Source: UBA6898 sp964463135 | GTDB taxonomy: Bacteria; Nitrospirota; Thermodesulfovibrionia; Thermodesulfovibrionales; UBA6898 | DNA length: 64,000 nt | Assembly: GCA_964463135.1 (NCBI GenBank) | Contig: CAYXBA010000010.1 | Span: 73,205 to 137,204 of the forward strand | Reading direction: 5' to 3' | In this document: piece by piece, positions 51,963 to 61,058 of the stretch | How positions within the stretch are numbered: position 1 is the first letter of the stretch | Layout: every line of letters begins with the position of its first letter | The notes under the pieces: model-generated | What the model saw: only the letters and a program-made list of their open reading frames with translations | Databases searched by the model: none | Told to the model about the DNA's origin: nothing | Program-made: the position numbers and the translations under genes

Positions 51963-52278
51963 ATACACTGTTCAGTGGACCGCTGCAGCTGCCCGTGATC
52001 TTGAAAGCACAGTGCGGTATATAGCTGAAGAGAGCCCTCAGCAGGCGCCTATAGTTCTGCAAAAGGTCAGGGAAAGAGCCTCAACCCTTACTGCCATGCC
52101 TGAGCGGGGGCGTATCGTTCCTGAACTGAAACTGCATGGCATCTTGCTCTATCGTGAACTGATCATTACCCCCTGGCGTCTCATCTATCGCATAGCCGAC
52201 CATAAGGTCTATGTCTATGCAGTTATCGACTCACGGCGCAACCTCGAAGACATCCTTCTCGCCCGCCTCATAAGGTGA
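51955..52278 (+). CDS. RelE/ParE-family toxin
   Basis: A 107-residue toxin with the ParE-like fold: YTVQWTAAAARDLESTVRYIAEESPQQA, LTAMPERGRIVPEL, and the strand end WRLIYRIADHKVYVYAVIDSRRNLEDIL. The ATG at 51955 was preferred to a TTG one codon earlier. ParE types inhibit gyrase, RelE types cut ribosomal mRNA; the sequence looks more ParE-like. It is neutralised by the Phd-type protein encoded just before. Confidence 0.88.
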   Translation: MSKYTVQWTAAAARDLESTVRYIAEESPQQAPIVLQKVRERASTLTAMPERGRIVPELKLHGILLYRELIITPWRLIYRIADHKVYVYAVIDSRRNLEDILLARLIR

Positions 52279-52548
52279 ATTGCAGACCGCAGCAAACGTA
52301 ATCATTCAGTTAGGAGCAGCAAAAGCCTCCCCTTTCTAAGGGCCAAAAGTAGGTGATTTAAGCAGAGGCATGGTGGGGTATAGATAAAATTACAAAAACC
52401 TCCCCTACCCCTCCTTGGTAAGGAGGGGACTTAAACAGCAACTTAACGCTAAGCCTTAAACACCCAAACTCCTTGAATAAATAAGGTTTTTTTGGTTACT
52501 ATTACTACTCTAGCAAACCGACTTTTTTAAAGGGGATTCCTGACGATC
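52279..52548. repeat. Intergenic GGGGAGG-type palindromic repeats
   Basis: The segment holds CCTCCCCTTTCTAAGGGCC, then AGGCATGGTGGGGTA and ATAAAATTAC (52366-52393), then CCTCCCCTACCCCTCCTTGG and AAGGAGGGG arms. The middle section is repeated at 62360-62387. A CCTT-AAGG short hairpin followed by a T-run near 52472-52492 could end transcription before pheA. Confidence 0.65.
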
Positions 52549-53622
52549 ATGAGTGAACTGGAAAAGCTCAGAAAGAAAATCGATGCTGTTGACGACGAGA
52601 TACTCGAACTCCTGAACAGACGTTCAGAGGTAGTGATCGAGGTCGGCAGCATCAAGCGCACGCAGAAGTCCCGCTTCTACAAGCCTGACCGCGAGCGCCA
52701 GATCCTTGAGCGGCTTACGTCCCACAACAAGGGCCCCTTTCCCAATGACGCGCTGAAGGCGATCTATCGCGAGATACTCTCTGCATCGGTCTCTCTTGAA
52801 GAGCCGCTGAAGGTCTCGTGCCTCGGCCCTCTGGCGACCTATACGCACCTCGCAGCCCTGCGCCATTTCGGCTCATCAGCAGCGTTTCTGCCGGTTGATA
52901 GCATCAAGAAGGTCTTTGAGAATGTCGAGACCGGCAAGGCGGAATACGGCGTTGTGCCGATCGAGAATTCGAACGAAGGCGTGGTGAGCCACACGCTCGA
53001 CATGTTCATCGACTCTGAACTGCAGGTCGTTGCAGAGATCATTATCGAAATATCCCACAACCTGCTCTCGAAACAGACAGACAAGTCAAAGATCCGGAAG
53101 ATCTACTCGCATCCCCAGGGGCTCGCCCAATGCAGGGGCTGGCTGGAGACCAACATGCCGGGTGTGCCAGTTGCTGAATCGACCAGCACTGCCAAGGCTG
53201 CAGAACTGGCTGCAAAGGAAAAAAATACCGCAGCCATAGCGAGCGAGATCGCAGCGCGCATGTATGACCTGAACATCCTGGAGAGGAACATCCAGGACAA
53301 CCGGCGGAACATAACCCGCTTTCTGGTCATCTCAAAAGAGTTCCCGCACCGCACCGGCAATGACAAGACCTCGGTCATGTTCTCGATCAAGCATAAGCCG
53401 GGGACCCTGTATGAAGTGCTTCTGCCGTTCAAGAGGTCAAAGATCAACCTCACCAAGATAGAATCGCGTCCTTCAAAGAGAAAGGCATGGGAATACATTT
53501 TCTTTGTTGATATGGAAGGCCATATTGAAGATAAAAAGATACGCAAAGCGGTCGATTCGCTGAAGGAGAACTGTTTGTATCTCAAGATCCTGGGATCATA
53601 TCCGCAAGGGAGAATATCATGA
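52549..53622 (+). CDS. pheA: Chorismate mutase / prephenate dehydratase
   Basis: A 357-residue bifunctional enzyme for phenylalanine synthesis. Residues 1-85 are an AroQ mutase (LEKLRKKIDAVDDEILELLNRRSEVVIEVGSIKR). The dehydratase follows (CLGPLATYTHLAA; VVPIENSNEGVVSHTLD), then a C-terminal ACT domain (MFSIKHKPGTLYEVLLPFKRSKINLTKIESRPSK) for feedback by phenylalanine. It is the first gene of the superoperon and overlaps the next start by 4 bases. Confidence 0.93.
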   Translation: MSELEKLRKKIDAVDDEILELLNRRSEVVIEVGSIKRTQKSRFYKPDRERQILERLTSHNKGPFPNDALKAIYREILSASVSLEEPLKVSCLGPLATYTHLAALRHFGSSAAFLPVDSIKKVFENVETGKAEYGVVPIENSNEGVVSHTLDMFIDSELQVVAEIIIEISHNLLSKQTDKSKIRKIYSHPQGLAQCRGWLETNMPGVPVAESTSTAKAAELAAKEKNTAAIASEIAARMYDLNILERNIQDNRRNITRFLVISKEFPHRTGNDKTSVMFSIKHKPGTLYEVLLPFKRSKINLTKIESRPSKRKAWEYIFFVDMEGHIEDKKIRKAVDSLKENCLYLKILGSYPQGRIS

Positions 53623-54695
53623 TACAGCCGCCGGACCACATCAAGACCATTCAGCCCTATGTGCCGGGCAAGCCGATCGAAGAGCTCGAACGGGAGCTCG
53701 GCATTTCGAACTCGATCAAGCTTGCATCGAACGAGAACCCGCTCGGCCCCTCACCCGAGGCGGTCAAGGTGCTGAAGGATGGTTTCTTTGACCTGAACCG
53801 CTATCCGGACGGGGCAGCCTATTACCTGAAGAACGCCCTTGCGCAGATGCTGGCCATAAGCCCTGACGAACTGATCCTGGGCAATGGTTCGAACGAACTG
53901 CTCGACATTGCTGCACGGACCTATCTGCAGGCAGGGGACGAGGCGATCATGGCATCGCCCTCCTTTGTCGTATACGGCATGGCAGTGCAGTCGGTCGGCG
54001 GCAAATCGATACAGGTGCCGCTCAAGGAGTTCCGCCATGACCTTGAGGCAATGGCAGCTGCGATCACGCCCAAGACAAAAATGATATTCATCGCAAACCC
54101 GAACAACCCGACCGGCACGATCAACACGAAAAATGAGTTTGACGGTCTGATGGCAAAGGTGACTGATGATATGCTTGTCGTGGTTGACGAGGCATACTAT
54201 GAATATGTCACTGCCCCTGACTATGCAGACAGCATGAGCCACTTCAAGGCAGGCAGGAACATCCTCATACTCAGGACCTTTTCGAAGATCTACGGCCTTG
54301 CAGGTCTGCGCATAGGGTACGGCATAGCGAAGAAAGAGATCATAACTGACATGAACAGGCTGAGGGAACCGTTCAATACCAACTCCCTGGCGCAGAAGGC
54401 GGCCCTCGCAGCTCTGGGAGACACGGCACATGTGATCAATTCCCGGAAGACCAATGACGAAGGCAGGGAGTATCTGTACCAGCAGCTCTCTTCGCTCGGC
54501 ATCTCGTATGCGCCGACCGAAGCGAACTTTATCTATATCCTGATAAAGGACTCGATGGCGGTGAACAACGCCCTGATGAAGAAAGGCGTTATCATAAGGC
54601 CCATGGGGCCTCAGGCGATCCGCGTGACCATCGGCCTGCCTGAGGAGAACAAGAGATTTATCGAAGCATTAACGGCTGTGATCCGTGAGGCGTAA
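53619..54695 (+). CDS. hisC: Histidinol-phosphate / aromatic aminotransferase (HisC type)
   Basis: A 358-residue PLP-dependent class I/II aminotransferase. KLASNENPLGPSP, the substrate loop NGSNELLDIAART, NPNNPTGT, DEAYYEY and the PLP lysine in RTFSKIYGLAGLRIGYG are all present. In this setting between pheA and tyrA it probably transaminates phenylpyruvate and hydroxyphenylpyruvate, perhaps also serving histidine synthesis. No other his gene is nearby. Confidence 0.88.
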   Translation: MIQPPDHIKTIQPYVPGKPIEELERELGISNSIKLASNENPLGPSPEAVKVLKDGFFDLNRYPDGAAYYLKNALAQMLAISPDELILGNGSNELLDIAARTYLQAGDEAIMASPSFVVYGMAVQSVGGKSIQVPLKEFRHDLEAMAAAITPKTKMIFIANPNNPTGTINTKNEFDGLMAKVTDDMLVVVDEAYYEYVTAPDYADSMSHFKAGRNILILRTFSKIYGLAGLRIGYGIAKKEIITDMNRLREPFNTNSLAQKAALAALGDTAHVINSRKTNDEGREYLYQQLSSLGISYAPTEANFIYILIKDSMAVNNALMKKGVIIRPMGPQAIRVTIGLPEENKRFIEALTAVIREA

Positions 54696-54820
54696 AACGT
54701 GATGAGCAAATAAGCTGTAATTCGTGATCCGTGATGAGTGACCTGTGTCAGACAAGAAAAGCAAAGACCTTTACTGACACTGCAAACTGACACTGAAACT
54801 AACTCCGGAGGAGTATCAAA

Positions 54821-55846
54821 ATGGATATTATCGTATTGGGTGCTGAAGCAACAGAGGAAGATATACGGCATATTGTCAAGAAGCTCGAGAGCCGCGGCCT
54901 TCAGGCGCATATATCAAAAGGCACGGAGCGGACGATCATCGGCGCCATCGGCGACACCTCCAAGGTGACCGAGGAAGAGGAAGATTCGTTCCGCGCTGCA
55001 CCGGGTGTTGAAAATGTCGTCAGGATCGTGAAGCCTTACAAACTGGCAAGCCGCGAGTTCCAGAAAGAGAACACGGTCATTAATGTGCGCGGCATCCTGA
55101 TCGGCAGCAAAAAAATACCGGTCATGGCAGGACCCTGCGCAGTAGAGAACAGGACCGTACTCACCAGCATTGCGGAAAAAGTGAAGGCTGCAGGAGCAGC
55201 CTTTCTTCGGGGCGGCGCTTATAAGCCCCGCACTTCGCCCTATGCATTCCAGGGCCTCGGAGAAGAGGGTCTTCAATATCTGGCAGATGCAAGAGAAAAA
55301 ACCGGCCTGCCGATCATCACCGAGATCATGGACCCGCGTGACATGGATGTGATCAACAAGTACACAGACATCATCCAGATCGGCGCACGGAACATGCAGA
55401 ATTTCCGGCTGCTGCTCGAGGTCGGCACCTCTGATAAACCGGTCCTGCTGAAGCGCGGCCTTTCCTCGACCATCAAGGAATGGCTCATGTCAGCAGAATA
55501 TATCATGTCGCGCGGCAACCATAACGTCATGCTCTGCGAGCGCGGTATCAGGACCTTCGAAACAGCAACAAGGAATACGCTCGACCTCAGCGCTGTGCCT
55601 GTCCTGAAGGAACTGACCCATCTGCCGATCGTGGTTGACCCCAGTCACGGCGTGGGCAAGCGGAGCCTGGTCGCACCCATGGCAAAGGCGGCCATCGCAG
55701 CAGGGGCTGATGCGCTCATTATCGAAGTGCATTCCAATCCTGAAGAAGCGATGTCAGACGGAGACCAGTCTCTCAGGCCGGAACAGTTTGAACAGCTCAT
55801 GAAAGAGATGAAGCCGGTGGCTGCTGCCGTCGGCAGGGAGATCTGA
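54821..55846 (+). CDS. aroF: 3-deoxy-7-phosphoheptulonate synthase, class I-beta
   Basis: A 341-residue enzyme. Residues 1-70 form a ferredoxin-like regulatory domain (MDIIVLGAEATEEDIRHIVKKLESRG), then a TIM barrel with VMAGPCAVENR, FLRGGAYKPRTSPYAFQG, IGARNMQNF, LLKRGLSSTIKEWL and VVDPSHGVGKRS. This is a different type from the enzyme at 46648, so the organism makes DAHP by two isozymes, likely with distinct feedback. A CCGGAGGAG ribosome site precedes it. Confidence 0.93.
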   Translation: MDIIVLGAEATEEDIRHIVKKLESRGLQAHISKGTERTIIGAIGDTSKVTEEEEDSFRAAPGVENVVRIVKPYKLASREFQKENTVINVRGILIGSKKIPVMAGPCAVENRTVLTSIAEKVKAAGAAFLRGGAYKPRTSPYAFQGLGEEGLQYLADAREKTGLPIITEIMDPRDMDVINKYTDIIQIGARNMQNFRLLLEVGTSDKPVLLKRGLSSTIKEWLMSAEYIMSRGNHNVMLCERGIRTFETATRNTLDLSAVPVLKELTHLPIVVDPSHGVGKRSLVAPMAKAAIAAGADALIIEVHSNPEEAMSDGDQSLRPEQFEQLMKEMKPVAAAVGREI

Positions 55847-55849
55847 GCA

Positions 55850-56704
55850 TTGGCCTTCCCCAAGACAGCGGTCCTTGGCGTCGGTTTGCTCGGCGCATCC
55901 TTCAGTCTTGCCGCAAAAAAAAGGGGCATCTGTATCCAGGTGACCGGGTACGGCAGAAGCAGGAAAAACCTTGAGCGCGCAAGAAATATGGGGATCGTCG
56001 ATGTCCTGGCTTCAGATCCTGCATCCGCTTGCAGCGATGCAGACCTCGTTCTCCTTGCTGCACCCACAGGCTCCTTTCTCGAACTGGTAAAAGAGGCGGC
56101 ACCTTCATTCAAGAAGGGGGCGATAGTCACTGATGTGGGGAGCGTCAAGGGCGACCTCGTTCAGGAACTTGAAAGGCTGATGCCTCCTGATGTGCATTTC
56201 ATCGGCAGCCATCCCATTGCAGGCAGTGACCGTTCAGGCATTGATCATGCCCATGCTGACCTGTTTGGCGATGCACTCTGCATCGTAACACCTACGGAGC
56301 GGTCCGATCCGCAGGCGTTGAAGAACGTCATGGAACTCTGGACCGGCCTGGGTTCAACAGTGAAAACCATGGCCCCTGATCTGCATGACCGGGTATATGC
56401 TGCGGTGAGCCACCTGCCGCACCTGGTCGCATATACCATGGTGAATACCGTATCAGACATTGACCCGACGTATTTCTCCTACTGCGGCCAGGGGTTCAGG
56501 GACATGACCAGGATCGCAGCAAGTTCTCCTGATATCTGGTCAGACATCTCGTTGCTGAACAGAAAGAACCTTGTCGATATGATAGCCCTGTTCCGGAAAA
56601 ATCTGGACAGGATCGATTCTCATTTAAAAACCGGTGATGCAGATGCGCTCAGGCGGGAATTCGCCAGTGCGAGCGAAGCGAGGAAAAGCATTGGACAGGA
56701 TTGA
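55850..56704 (+). CDS. tyrA: Prephenate dehydrogenase
   Basis: A 284-residue NAD(P)-dependent enzyme for tyrosine synthesis. The dinucleotide motif is AVLGVGLLGASFSLA; further family segments are VTDVGSVKGDLVQELE, GSHPIAGSDRSGIDHA and AAVSHLPHLVAYTM. It starts at a TTG four bases after aroF, with GGGAG upstream. There is no C-terminal ACT domain. Its end overlaps the aroA start by 14 bases. Confidence 0.91.
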   Translation: MAFPKTAVLGVGLLGASFSLAAKKRGICIQVTGYGRSRKNLERARNMGIVDVLASDPASACSDADLVLLAAPTGSFLELVKEAAPSFKKGAIVTDVGSVKGDLVQELERLMPPDVHFIGSHPIAGSDRSGIDHAHADLFGDALCIVTPTERSDPQALKNVMELWTGLGSTVKTMAPDLHDRVYAAVSHLPHLVAYTMVNTVSDIDPTYFSYCGQGFRDMTRIAASSPDIWSDISLLNRKNLVDMIALFRKNLDRIDSHLKTGDADALRREFASASEARKSIGQD

Positions 56705-57980
56705 GATAACAAAAGCAGCGCGGTTCGCCGGAGAAGTGACGCCGCCCCCTGACAAGTCCATATCGCACAGAGCTGTCATGTTCTCCTCGCTGGCCAAAGG
56801 AAAAGGCGTGGTCAGGAACTTTCTCAGGGCACAGGACACCGAGAGTACCATGCATGCATTCAGGGCCCTCGGTATAGAGATCGAAGACCAGGGGCGTACT
56901 CTCATCATTCACGGCAAGGGACTGCATGGCCTTACCGAACCGGCTGACATCATCGACTGCGGCAATTCTGGCACGACGATCCGCCTCCTTTCAGGCGTTC
57001 TTGCCGCAAACCCGTTCTTCTCGGTGGTGACCGGCGACAGCTCCCTGCGTTCCCGGCCCATGGCAAGGATCATCAAGCCCCTCAGCCTTATGGGCGCCCG
57101 CATAGCAGGCAGGGACAGCAACCGTTATGCACCGTTCGCGATCAGCGGCGGCAGCCTCAAGGCGATCACGTATGATATGCCGATGGCGAGCGCCCAGGTC
57201 AAATCAGCGATACTTCTGGCAGGGCTCTATACAGGCGGCATGACCATGATCACCGAGCCGTCCAAGTCCCGCGACCACACAGAGCGCATGCTGCCTGCTT
57301 TCGGCGCAGACCTGAGAACAGACGGCCTGAACGTGTCCGTGCATGCAGGCAAAGAGCTGCATGCACAGGAGATCGATGTGCCGGGCGATTTCTCTTCAGC
57401 TGCCTTTTTTATGGTCGCTGCGCTCCTGATCCCGGGAGCAGAGGTGATGCTCCGGAATGTCGGCATCAACCCCACGCGGACAGGCCTGATCGATGTCCTG
57501 CGGAGCATGGGCGCGCATATTGATGTGGAAAATGTCCGCTCCGTATCCGGAGAGCCGGTGGCTGACATCTTCTGCAAAGGCCAGGCAGGCCTGAAGGCAG
57601 GCACGGTCACTGCAGAGATGGTGCCTTCGCTGATCGATGAATTCCCGATCCTCTGCATTGCTGCTGCGCGGGCAGAGGGCACGACCATTATCAGGGGTGC
57701 AGAAGAACTGCGGCTGAAGGAATCTGACCGCATCAAGGCAATGGCAACAGAGCTTTCGAAAATGGGCGTAGAGCTTGAGGAATTTCCTGACGGCCTGAGC
57801 ATTACCGGCTCCAGGACGCTGAAGGCTGCTGAGGTCGACAGCCATGGCGACCACCGGATAGCAATGTCCATGGCCGTGGCAGGACTTATGGCAGAAGGCA
57901 CGACCGCGATCAGCAATGCCTCTGCTGTTGCCATTTCATTTCCTGACTTTTTCGCAAGCATCAGGAGACTGACGGCTTGA
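56691..57980 (+). CDS. aroA: 3-phosphoshikimate 1-carboxyvinyltransferase (EPSP synthase)
   Basis: A 429-residue enzyme. PPDKSISHRAVMFSSLA, DCGNSGTTIRLLSGVLA, the SAQVKSAILLAGLYTGG loop, EFPILCIAAARAEG and the LRLKESDRIKAMATEL signature are all visible. The TTG at 56691 was chosen because the family starts near here and AGGA lies 7 bases before; the upstream frame is inside tyrA. It overlaps tyrA and, by 4 bases, cmk. Confidence 0.93.
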   Translation: MDRIEITKAARFAGEVTPPPDKSISHRAVMFSSLAKGKGVVRNFLRAQDTESTMHAFRALGIEIEDQGRTLIIHGKGLHGLTEPADIIDCGNSGTTIRLLSGVLAANPFFSVVTGDSSLRSRPMARIIKPLSLMGARIAGRDSNRYAPFAISGGSLKAITYDMPMASAQVKSAILLAGLYTGGMTMITEPSKSRDHTERMLPAFGADLRTDGLNVSVHAGKELHAQEIDVPGDFSSAAFFMVAALLIPGAEVMLRNVGINPTRTGLIDVLRSMGAHIDVENVRSVSGEPVADIFCKGQAGLKAGTVTAEMVPSLIDEFPILCIAAARAEGTTIIRGAEELRLKESDRIKAMATELSKMGVELEEFPDGLSITGSRTLKAAEVDSHGDHRIAMSMAVAGLMAEGTTAISNASAVAISFPDFFASIRRLTA

Positions 57981-58639
57981 ACCGCGTTATCGCCATAGAC
58001 GGGCCTTCAGGAGCAGGCAAGAGCACCATCGCGAAACTGCTCGCCCAGGACCTCGGGTATGAATATCTTGACACCGGCGCCTTATACCGCGCGGTTGCGC
58101 TCAGCCTGCTGCATCTGGGCCTGAATGAGGCTGCAGGCGATGCAGAGATCGCTGCTGCCCTCGAAAAAACAGCGGTCTCTTTCAGGCAGGGCAAGGTCTT
58201 TCTGAACCATAAGAACGTTTCTGAGGAGATCCGCTCGCCAGAGGCAAGCCATTTCGCCTCGGTCTTCTCTGCCCACCGTCTTGTCCGGGAACTGCTGCTC
58301 GATATCCAGCGGGAGGCACTGCACCATGCAAACCTGGTTGCTGAAGGCAGGGACATGACAACGGTCGTATTCCCCTATGCATACAAGAAATTCTATCTCG
58401 ATGCCTCTGCAGAAGAACGGGCAGAGCGACGCACCCTTGAACTGCAGGCAAAGGGATATGAGGTGAGCAGGGAGAAGATCCATCTGGATATCCTCGAGCG
58501 CGATGCGCGGGACTCGGGCAGGGACCTTGCACCGCTCAGAAAAGCAGAGGACGCAGTGCTTATCGATTCCACCGGCATGTCCGTCCAGGACGTCTTCAGG
58601 AAGATACTCCAGATCATTCGACAGGACGAACAGGCATGA
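57977..58639 (+). CDS. cmk: Cytidylate kinase
   Basis: A 220-residue kinase that phosphorylates CMP and dCMP. It has P-loop GPSGAGKSTIAKLLA, then YLDTGALYRA, VAEGRDMTTVVFP and the lid ERAERRTLEL. It starts at a TTG inside the aroA end (stop TGA overlapped), with AGGAG 9-10 bases upstream. aroA-cmk neighbours are common in many bacteria. Confidence 0.93.
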   Translation: MNRVIAIDGPSGAGKSTIAKLLAQDLGYEYLDTGALYRAVALSLLHLGLNEAAGDAEIAAALEKTAVSFRQGKVFLNHKNVSEEIRSPEASHFASVFSAHRLVRELLLDIQREALHHANLVAEGRDMTTVVFPYAYKKFYLDASAEERAERRTLELQAKGYEVSREKIHLDILERDARDSGRDLAPLRKAEDAVLIDSTGMSVQDVFRKILQIIRQDEQA

Positions 58640-59481
58640 AGGTCATCACCGCAAAACGGGCAGGCTTCTGCTTTGGCGTGAAGCGCGCTATTGATATCAC
58701 CTTTGAGAAAGCAAAAGAGAACAGGAAGGGACTGTACACACTCGGCCCGATCATCCATAATCCCCAGGTAATAGAAAAACTGGAACAGGAAGGGATATCC
58801 CCGCTCGAGATCAAGGACCTTGATACCAGGGACATCTCTGCACTGATCATCAGGACCCATGGCATTCCCTGTCAGACACACGAAACGCTCTCATCCCGGG
58901 GCATCAATGTCATTGACGCGACCTGTCCTTTTGTAAAAAATGCCCAGCACTATGCTAAACTTTTGAAGAAAAATGGCTATCAGGTCGTTATTCTGGGGGA
59001 CAGGGACCATCCTGAAGTAAAGGGCATCGTAAGCTACGCAGGCGACGATGCCATTGTCCTCGACGAAAGATCAGTGCTGCCGAAGCTCAAACCGAAGGTC
59101 GGCGTTGTTGTCCAGACCACCCAGCCGATCGAGGCCCTGAAAAAGGCCCTTTCGCTGATCATAGAGCACGCACGGGAAGTAAAGGTATATAATACTATAT
59201 GTAACTCCACGGCCCTGCGGCTCAAAGAGACCGAGGAGATGGCGCACAAGGTGGATGTGATGATCGTTGTCGGCGGCAAGAACAGCGCAAACACGACTCA
59301 GCTTGCCCGCCTCTGCGAATCCATGTCGGTCAGGACGCACCACATCGAGACAGAGGACGAGCTTGATGCATCCTGGTTCACGGGTGCGAAGAAGGTCGGG
59401 ATCACTGCAGGCGCGTCGACGCCTGACTGGATCATAAAAAAAGTGGAAAAAAGAATACACGCCATAGGGGGAAGCCAGTAA
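58636..59481 (+). CDS. ispH: 4-hydroxy-3-methylbut-2-enyl diphosphate reductase
   Basis: A 281-residue iron-sulfur enzyme, last step of the MEP isoprenoid pathway. The three cluster cysteines are in RAGFCFGVKRAID, VIDATCPFVKNAQ and YNTICNSTALRLKE, and the SSNTTQLA-like NSANTTQLARLC segment binds substrate. It overlaps cmk by 4 bases, and its stop overlaps the rpsA start. Confidence 0.94.
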   Translation: MKVITAKRAGFCFGVKRAIDITFEKAKENRKGLYTLGPIIHNPQVIEKLEQEGISPLEIKDLDTRDISALIIRTHGIPCQTHETLSSRGINVIDATCPFVKNAQHYAKLLKKNGYQVVILGDRDHPEVKGIVSYAGDDAIVLDERSVLPKLKPKVGVVVQTTQPIEALKKALSLIIEHAREVKVYNTICNSTALRLKETEEMAHKVDVMIVVGGKNSANTTQLARLCESMSVRTHHIETEDELDASWFTGAKKVGITAGASTPDWIIKKVEKRIHAIGGSQ

Positions 59482-61058
59482 TGGATGAAACGATGAACAA
59501 CAATGAAATGGAAAGACTCTACGCCGAGACCTTCCAGACGATCTCGCCGGGCACGCTGCTGCGGGCCAAAGTGATCGCCATCAGACCAAATGGCGTCATG
59601 GCAGACATCGGGTACAAGTCTGAAGGCTTTATCAGGCGGGAAGAGTTCTCTGACGAGGAGATCAGCCGGCTCAAACCCGGAGACACCCTTGAGGTGTATG
59701 TTGAACAGATGCGGGATTCAGAAGGCATGATGCGTCTTTCCAAAGAGCGGGCATCGAAAATAAAGTCCTGGGATTCCCTTGAAAAAGCAGCGCAGGAAAA
59801 CAGCCTCATCGACGGAAAGATCATCGAGAAGACCAAAGGCGGCATGACCGTTGACATCGGCGATGTCAGGGCATTCCTCCCTGCTTCACAGATCGATATC
59901 AAACTGGTCAAGGACCTGGACAGCCTGATCGGCAAGGTCATGTCGTTCAGGATCATCAAGATGAACAGCAAGCGCTCGAACATCATCGTATCGAGAAGGG
60001 TCATCCTTGAAGAAGAGCGGTCGCAGAAAAAGGGTGAGACCCTCGGCAAGATCGCCGAAGGAGCTCTGATCCATGGCACGGTCAAGAACATTACCGACTA
60101 CGGTGTCTTCGTGGACCTCGGCGGACTGGACGGCCTGCTTCACATCTCGGACATCTCCTGGGGACGGATCACCCACCCCAGTGAGTTCTTTTCTGTCGGT
60201 GACGAGATAGAGGTGAAGGTCCTGAAATACGATGCGGAAAAGGAAAAGGTCACCCTCGGATACAAGCAGAAGAACCCTGACCCCTGGGAGAACATTGCGG
60301 GCAAATATCCGGCAGGCGCCAGGGTAAACGGCAAGGTCGTGAGCATCACCGATTACGGGGCATTCATTGAGATCGAAAGCGGGCTTGAAGGGCTTGTGCA
60401 TGTGTCCGAGATCGATTGGTCGCCAAGACCGAAGCATCCGTCCAAATATCTCTCGATCGGCGAAATGGTAGAAGCCATCGTGCTGAGGGTTGACCAGGCA
60501 GAGCGAAAACTCTCTCTGAGCATACGCCAGACAAAGCAGAGTCCCTGGCAGCTGGTGAGGGAACATTATCAGCCGGGACAGGTCGTATCAGGCAAGGTGA
60601 GAAGCATCACCGACTTCGGCGCATTCATAGGCCTCCCTGAAGGCATTGACGGTCTTATCCATATCTCTGACATGTCCTGGACCAAGCATGTGAAACATCC
60701 CTCAGAGATCCTTAAAAAAGGGCAGAAGGTCGATGCCGTCATACTCTCGATAGACGCGGACAGGGAAAAGATCGCACTCGGCCTGAAGCAGCTCGAGCCC
60801 GATCCCTGGCTTAACAGGATCCCGGAGCAGTTCAAGCTCGGCAGCGAGGTGTCCGGCATTGTCCTGAAGACAACAGACTTCGGCATCTTCCTCGAGATGG
60901 AAGGCAGTGTTGAAGGGCTTATCTATTCCTCCGAGATCGTGCAGCCGGAAGGCGAGCCGATCAAGGACGGCGATCAGATCAGGGCACGCATCATCCGGAT
61001 CGACACGGATGAGCGGAAGATAGGGCTCAGCATGAAAAACATCGGGAAGGCTGAATAG
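59481..61058 (+). CDS. rpsA: Ribosomal protein bS1 homologue with six S1 domains
   Basis: A 525-residue protein of six S1 repeats, beginning at about residues 24, 105, 193, 278, 364 and 449. The last four carry the full pattern (for example GTVKNITDYGVFVDLGGLDGLLHISDISW). The first two are more divergent, the ribosome-binding type. It binds mRNA at the 30S subunit. The ispH-rpsA junction overlaps by one base; the pairing of ispH with rpsA is known from several phyla. Confidence 0.91.
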   Translation: MDETMNNNEMERLYAETFQTISPGTLLRAKVIAIRPNGVMADIGYKSEGFIRREEFSDEEISRLKPGDTLEVYVEQMRDSEGMMRLSKERASKIKSWDSLEKAAQENSLIDGKIIEKTKGGMTVDIGDVRAFLPASQIDIKLVKDLDSLIGKVMSFRIIKMNSKRSNIIVSRRVILEEERSQKKGETLGKIAEGALIHGTVKNITDYGVFVDLGGLDGLLHISDISWGRITHPSEFFSVGDEIEVKVLKYDAEKEKVTLGYKQKNPDPWENIAGKYPAGARVNGKVVSITDYGAFIEIESGLEGLVHVSEIDWSPRPKHPSKYLSIGEMVEAIVLRVDQAERKLSLSIRQTKQSPWQLVREHYQPGQVVSGKVRSITDFGAFIGLPEGIDGLIHISDMSWTKHVKHPSEILKKGQKVDAVILSIDADREKIALGLKQLEPDPWLNRIPEQFKLGSEVSGIVLKTTDFGIFLEMEGSVEGLIYSSEIVQPEGEPIKDGDQIRARIIRIDTDERKIGLSMKNIGKAE

